Origin: Sphingobacteriia bacterium
GTDB taxonomy: Bacteria > Bacteroidota > Bacteroidia > Bacteroidales > UBA7960
Length of the DNA: 45,997 nt
Assembly (NCBI GenBank): GCA_011390575.1
Contig: JAABSE010000024.1
Span: 1 to 45,997, forward strand
Reading direction: 5' to 3'
Shown here: positions 43,437 to 45,997 of the stretch, one piece after another
Numbering within the stretch: position 1 is the first letter of the stretch
Layout: each line of letters opens with the position of its first letter
Position numbers and translations under genes: made by a program
Notes under the pieces: model-generated
What the model saw: only the letters and a program-made list of their open reading frames with translations
Database searches by the model: none
Told to the model about the DNA's origin: nothing

Positions 43437-44189
43437 ATGGATACAGAACTCAAAAACAGGTTTCTGAACCTTTGGGAAAAATATTTTGGCAAGGCTGAAT
43501 TGCCCGTTGTATTTTATTATACCGAACAAGAAAAAACGCCGGATCTTGAAACCGCGAAAAAACCCTCAGGCTGGCGTTGTTTTATAGGCGAGCTGGCAAA
43601 GGTGCGTAAGGGGCAGTCTCTGGTCTTTTCCGACGAAAGCATAAGTTGCGGCGGAGGGAAGCGATACCTGGGTTACTCCAGCAAGCCCCGGCCGGGCTTC
43701 GAATTTTTCCTGTCGTGTGGCAATGCAGAAATTGAGGGCGAACGCTACAAGCAATCACCGGAACTGGTGGAAGAGTTTCTGAGAAATGCTCCTGTGATTG
43801 AATCCCATGGGAAAAACATTGTCTTCAAGCGGTGGGATACACTCGAACAGGAAGATCAGCCCGAGGTGGTCATCTTCTTTGCCACTCCCGATGTGCTGTC
43901 TGCCTTGTTTACCCTTTCCAACTTTGACCGCAGGGACTTGAACGGTGTTGTTACTCCTTTTGGTGCCGGTTGTGCAACCATTATCCAGTACCCCTTGATG
44001 GAACAGGAAAATGAACACCCCAGGTCAGTAATGGGCATGTTCGACATTTCAGCCCGACCCTATGTCCCCGAAAACATCATCACCATGGCCATCCCGTTTC
44101 ATCGGTTTACAGAGATTGTGGGCTTTATGGAGGAAAGCTTCCTGGTTACTGAGTCGTGGGAGAAAGTGAAAAAGAGAATAGAGAAATAA
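43437..44189 (+). CDS. DUF169 family protein
   Basis: A 250-residue cytoplasmic protein of the DUF169 (COG2043) family, whose biochemical role is not established. Family features are RCFIGELAKVRKGQSLVFSDESISCGGGKRYLGY by its core Cys-Gly-Gly-Gly motif, then FLSCG, and later FGAGCATI. Cysteines are C48, C71, C94 and C179, spaced as possible metal or Fe-S ligands; that is inference. It has no signal peptide. It is the second gene of a pair with the beta-barrel candidate and lies just upstream of the his leader promoter. Confidence 0.82.
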   Translation: MDTELKNRFLNLWEKYFGKAELPVVFYYTEQEKTPDLETAKKPSGWRCFIGELAKVRKGQSLVFSDESISCGGGKRYLGYSSKPRPGFEFFLSCGNAEIEGERYKQSPELVEEFLRNAPVIESHGKNIVFKRWDTLEQEDQPEVVIFFATPDVLSALFTLSNFDRRDLNGVVTPFGAGCATIIQYPLMEQENEHPRSVMGMFDISARPYVPENIITMAIPFHRFTEIVGFMEESFLVTESWEKVKKRIEK

Positions 44190-44211
44190 ATCGTAAGGAA
44201 TAAAAAAACAT

Positions 44212-44241
44212 TTTGTTTTCTAAAAATAATCCCTACTTTTG
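44212..44241 (+). promoter_or_regulatory. Promoter of the his operon
   Basis: TTTG at 44212-44215, an 18-nt spacer and TACTTTTG at 44234-44241 are a close match to the Bacteroidota -33/-7 pattern. Transcription would start near 44248, about 15 nt before the first leader start codon. No second promoter was seen between the two leader peptides, which supports one transcript through both attenuators. Confidence 0.72.
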
Positions 44242-44262
44242 CTGCATCAAAAAAAAGAAAAA

Positions 44263-44316
44263 ATGAACTGTTTCAATCACCATCATCATCACAACCCACT
44301 CATTCCCACGGAATAG
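44263..44316 (+). CDS. Histidine leader peptide 1
   Basis: A 17-codon ORF, MNCFNHHHHHNPLIPTE, with five consecutive His codons (44278-44292) and a TAG stop. It lies directly after the promoter and before terminator 1. Ribosome stalling at the His codons when charged His-tRNA is scarce would be the sensor. TTCCCACGG at 44303-44311, inside its last codons, can pair with the 5' arm of terminator 1. His codons ATCATCAC (44285-44292) can also pair with GTGATGAT (44321-44328). Confidence 0.88.
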   Translation: MNCFNHHHHHNPLIPTE

Positions 44317-44354
44317 AGTCGTGATGATCTTGTGTGTTGTACAAGCATAATACG

Positions 44355-44386
44355 AACCGTGGGAAATCATCCCGCGGTTTTTTTTT
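44355..44386 (+). terminator. his attenuator terminator 1
   Basis: AACCGTGGG (44355-44363) / CCCGCGGTT (44371-44379) form a 9-bp stem with one U-G wobble and a 7-nt loop, followed by a run of nine T residues that starts within the stem. The 5' arm is shared with a 9-bp perfect alternative pairing: TTCCCACGG (44303-44311) with CCGTGGGAA (44357-44365). Terminator and antiterminator are mutually exclusive. Confidence 0.88.
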
Positions 44387-44459
44387 GATAAAAAAACCAC
44401 ATCGTTAAACAATCATTGAAAAATTCAGTTTAATCATCCGTAACAAAAAGTAAAAGAAC

Positions 44460-44549
44460 ATGAAAGCAAATCAGGTCAACAACTTTTCTGCCATTCATCA
44501 TCATCTGCATCATCATCATGCAGTGAAATATCTGTGCAGAAAAAACTGA
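44460..44549 (+). CDS. Histidine leader peptide 2
   Basis: A 29-residue ORF (stop TGA) with His at residues 13-15 and 17-20, interrupted by one Leu: HHHLHHHH. It begins 73 nt after the T tract of terminator 1 and ends 27 nt before terminator 2. The His block itself contains CTGCAT/ATGCAG, a small hairpin. GCAGAAA (44536-44542), within the last codons, can pair with TTTCTGC (44591-44597) in terminator 2. No homology to leader 1 beyond the His run is seen, so it is not a recent duplication. Confidence 0.85.
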   Translation: MKANQVNNFSAIHHHLHHHHAVKYLCRKN

Positions 44550-44576
44550 AGACCCGGAATATATTGTACCCAATGT

Positions 44577-44608
44577 AAAAGGCTCGCAGGTTTCTGCGGG
44601 CCTTTTTT
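44577..44608 (+). terminator. his attenuator terminator 2
   Basis: AAAAGGCTCGCAG (44577-44589) / CTGCGGGCCTTTT (44594-44606) form a 13-bp stem with one U-G wobble and a GTTT loop, followed by six T residues (44603-44608). It is the stronger of the two terminators and lies 110 nt before hisG. Confidence 0.9.
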
Positions 44609-44718
44609 CATTCTAAGTCCGCCCGTTGGAAACCTGACCCACGAAAGCCAATCGCTCAGCAGCCTTTACAAAGGGACAAAAAAATCAACAAATTCTAACC
44701 TTTCAAACGTAACAGAAA

Positions 44719-45576
44719 ATGCAAAAATTAAGAATCGCCATTCAAAAATCAGGTCGCCTGAGTGAAAAAAGCCTGCAACTGCTTAACGATTGTGGCATCA
44801 GTGTCAGCAACGGTAACCGCACTTTGCTGGCCTCCGGCAAAAACTTTCCGGTTGAAATCCTCTACCTGCGCGACGACGACATCCCCGGCTATATCGAAGA
44901 CGGTGTGGCCGATGTGGGCATCCTGGGAGAAAACGTAGTGCTGGAAAAAGGAAATGACCTGAGCATTATCAACCGCCTCAACTTTGCCCGTTGCCGGATG
45001 TCCATCGCCATCCCCCGCAATGAGGAATATACCGGGGTGCAGTACCTGCAAGGCAAGCGCATAGCCACCTCCTACCCGCGCATCCTGCAAAACTTCCTGC
45101 AGCAAAACAACATAGAAGCAGACATCCACGAAATTCTTGGCTCCGTTGAAATTGCCCCGTCTATCGGGCTTTCCGGGGCCATTTTTGATATTGTAAGCAC
45201 CGGCAGCACCCTGCTGAGCAATGGCCTGAAGGAAGTTGATATTGTGTTGAAATCGGAAGCCGTGCTGGTATCGGGTAACAACCTGAACGCAGAAAAACAG
45301 GCCATCCTCGACAAAATGATGTTTCGGATGGATGCCGTAATGAAAGCCCGCACCAACCGCTACGTTTTGCTCAATGCTCCCAACGACAGCCTCGACAAAA
45401 TCATCAGCATCATCCCCGGCATGAAGAGTCCTACCGTGGTTCCCCTGGCAGAAAAAGGCTGGAGTGCCGTACATTCTGTGATTGGCGAAGAGCGCTTCTG
45501 GGATGTGATCGATGAGCTCAAGGAAGCCGGTGCGCAGGGACTCCTCGTAATTCCCATTGAAAAAATGGTTAATTAG
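44719..45576 (+). CDS. hisG: ATP phosphoribosyltransferase, long form
   Basis: 285 residues. It catalyses the first step of histidine synthesis, joining ATP and PRPP to phosphoribosyl-ATP. The type-II periplasmic-binding-like catalytic domains (about 1-210) carry LRIAIQKSGRL, DGVADVGILGENV and the PRPP loop FDIVSTGSTL (residues 156-165). The C-terminal PII-like regulatory domain (about 212-285) marks the long, hexameric HisG_L, normally feedback-inhibited by histidine and not needing HisZ. Expression is likely controlled by the two upstream attenuators. The rest of the operon probably continues beyond the window. Confidence 0.97.
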   Translation: MQKLRIAIQKSGRLSEKSLQLLNDCGISVSNGNRTLLASGKNFPVEILYLRDDDIPGYIEDGVADVGILGENVVLEKGNDLSIINRLNFARCRMSIAIPRNEEYTGVQYLQGKRIATSYPRILQNFLQQNNIEADIHEILGSVEIAPSIGLSGAIFDIVSTGSTLLSNGLKEVDIVLKSEAVLVSGNNLNAEKQAILDKMMFRMDAVMKARTNRYVLLNAPNDSLDKIISIIPGMKSPTVVPLAEKGWSAVHSVIGEERFWDVIDELKEAGAQGLLVIPIEKMVN

Positions 45577-45591
45577 TGTCTGTCCTGCGCT

Positions 45592-45614
45592 GAGCGGAAT
45601 TTGCAATTCCGCTC
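45592..45614 (+). repeat. Palindromic repeat hairpin A
   Basis: GAGCGGAATT / AATTCCGCTC, 10 bp, around the loop TGC. The core AATTTGCAATT is shared with hairpin B, and hairpin C has the related core in reverse. Confidence 0.75.
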
Positions 45615-45622
45615 GAAACACA

Positions 45623-45641
45623 GTTGAATTTGCAATTCAAC
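45623..45641 (+). repeat. Palindromic repeat hairpin B
   Basis: GTTGAATT / AATTCAAC, 8 bp, around TGC. It follows hairpin A after 8 nt and has the same AATTTGCAATT core with different outer stem. Confidence 0.7.
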
Positions 45642-45742
45642 AAACAACAAAAATTGCATTAAATAAAAGACAAAATGTTGACATACATAAGCTTCAATAA
45701 AAAGATTAGAGTTTTGGATAATTACAAATTATCCGGTATTCA

Positions 45743-45765
45743 AAGCGGCATTGCAAATGCCGCTT
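45743..45765 (+). repeat. Palindromic repeat hairpin C
   Basis: AAGCGGCATT / AATGCCGCTT, 10 bp, around GCA, the complement of the TGC loop of A and B, so it is in the opposite orientation. Its right arm is part of the first 32-bp direct repeat. Confidence 0.72.
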
Positions 45766-45818
45766 AGCGGAGAACTCAACAAAGTTAAATGCCGCTTAGC
45801 GGAGAGCTTAACGAAATT
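45755..45818 (+). repeat. Two 32-bp tandem direct repeats
   Basis: Copies at 45755-45786 and 45787-45818 are adjacent. They begin with the same AAATGCCGCTTAGCGGAGA and differ at only four positions, all transitions. Each contains a GCCGCTTAGCGG inverted repeat. There is no spacer between them, so this is not a CRISPR unit. Confidence 0.8.
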
Positions 45819-45974
45819 AACTAAACTCTTAAATCTAAAATAAAAATATGAACCGAGCCATGATAATTCTATTGACACACACGCGGATGATTATAATTCG
45901 CAACATGGTAAAACATGCAGTCAGAGTATTGTTGGCGAGCTCCATCTGACCTATTAAAAACAAATTATAAACAG

Positions 45975-45997
45975 ATGAAAACACAAATCAACATCAC
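45975..45997 (+). CDS. Start of the next gene, possibly hisD (cut by window end)
   Basis: ATG at 45975 opens a frame reading MKTQINI before the window ends. Histidinol dehydrogenase (hisD) commonly follows hisG in Bacteroidota, so that is the expectation. Seven codons cannot prove it. Confidence 0.35.

Larger units (their letters stand above)
45577..45974 (+). other. hisG downstream spacer with hairpins and repeats
   Basis: A 398-nt gap, unusually long inside a his operon. It contains three hairpins and a pair of direct repeats, each listed separately. A 34-codon ORF at 45848-45952 has no recognisable composition. I see no TAnnTTTG promoter. Confidence 0.55.

Noticed and set aside
44749-45621. 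A 290-codon open frame on the minus strand opposite hisG
   Set aside because: It is fully antisense to a clear hisG and has no family features or start context; it arises from hisG codon usage.
45755-45818. Possible CRISPR repeat
   Set aside because: There are only two copies, directly adjacent, with no spacers and no cas genes.
45848-45952. A 34-codon ORF between hisG and the next gene, considered as a third leader peptide
   Set aside because: It contains only two isolated His codons and no terminator follows it.

Overview
The window looks like a chromosomal segment of a Bacteroidota bacterium, probably a free-living, polysaccharide-degrading lineage close to Marinilabiliales or Flavobacteriia. 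Several things point that way: a SusC/SusD pair, a type IX secretion (T9SS) C-terminal tail on a secreted protease, lipoproteins with a Cys followed by acidic residues, a Y_Y_Y/LuxR-type membrane regulator, and promoters of the Bacteroidota form (TTTG or TTG, about 17-20 nt, then TAnnTTTG). The exact genus cannot be read from the sequence. I saw no rRNA, tRNA, insertion sequence, prophage or CRISPR array.

Layout. 1-5.7 kb: a secreted Lys-C-like protease with a T9SS tail, then an MscS-type channel. 5.7-8.3 kb: an iron and peroxide module. An encapsulin shell gene and its encapsulated ferritin (EncFtn) cargo run leftward; a PerR-like regulator without a recognisable Cys4 zinc site and a Dps run rightward. 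8.3-10.7 kb: an ATP-cone/Mrr-like nuclease fusion, a small lipoprotein and a DUF429 protein. 10.7-27.2 kb: a leftward polysaccharide utilisation locus (PUL), probably for laminarin or another beta-1,3-glucan. In transcription order it has a membrane one-component regulator, a PKD glycan-binding lipoprotein, GH16, SusC, SusD, GH3, a sugar porter and a clan-A-type glycosidase. Strong hairpins lie in two of its gaps and a terminator lies at its end. 27.2-35.1 kb, leftward: a very large GH13-like protein, threonine ammonia-lyase, a SPOR-like exported protein and an all-helical repeat protein. 35.3-42.5 kb: two large paralogous hybrid histidine kinases in tandem. 42.6-44.2 kb: an outer-membrane beta-barrel candidate and a DUF169 protein. 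44.2-46.0 kb: the start of a histidine biosynthesis operon with hisG.

How the parts work together. The PUL proteins would cut beta-1,3-glucan at the cell surface (GH16), import oligosaccharides (SusC/SusD), finish them in the periplasm (GH3 and the TIM-barrel enzyme) and move the sugar inward (MFS porter). The propeller/LuxR protein would sense the glycan. The encapsulin/EncFtn and PerR/Dps genes form one neighbourhood for iron storage and oxidative protection.

The most interesting signal is upstream of hisG. A strong promoter is followed by two consecutive histidine leader peptides, with runs HHHHH and HHHLHHHH. Each is followed by its own intrinsic terminator, and each has a plausible antiterminator pairing that lies under a ribosome at the leader stop codon. 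This reads as two transcription attenuators in series. The 398-nt gap after hisG is also unusual: it holds three hairpins sharing a TTTGCAA-type core and two 32-bp direct repeats.
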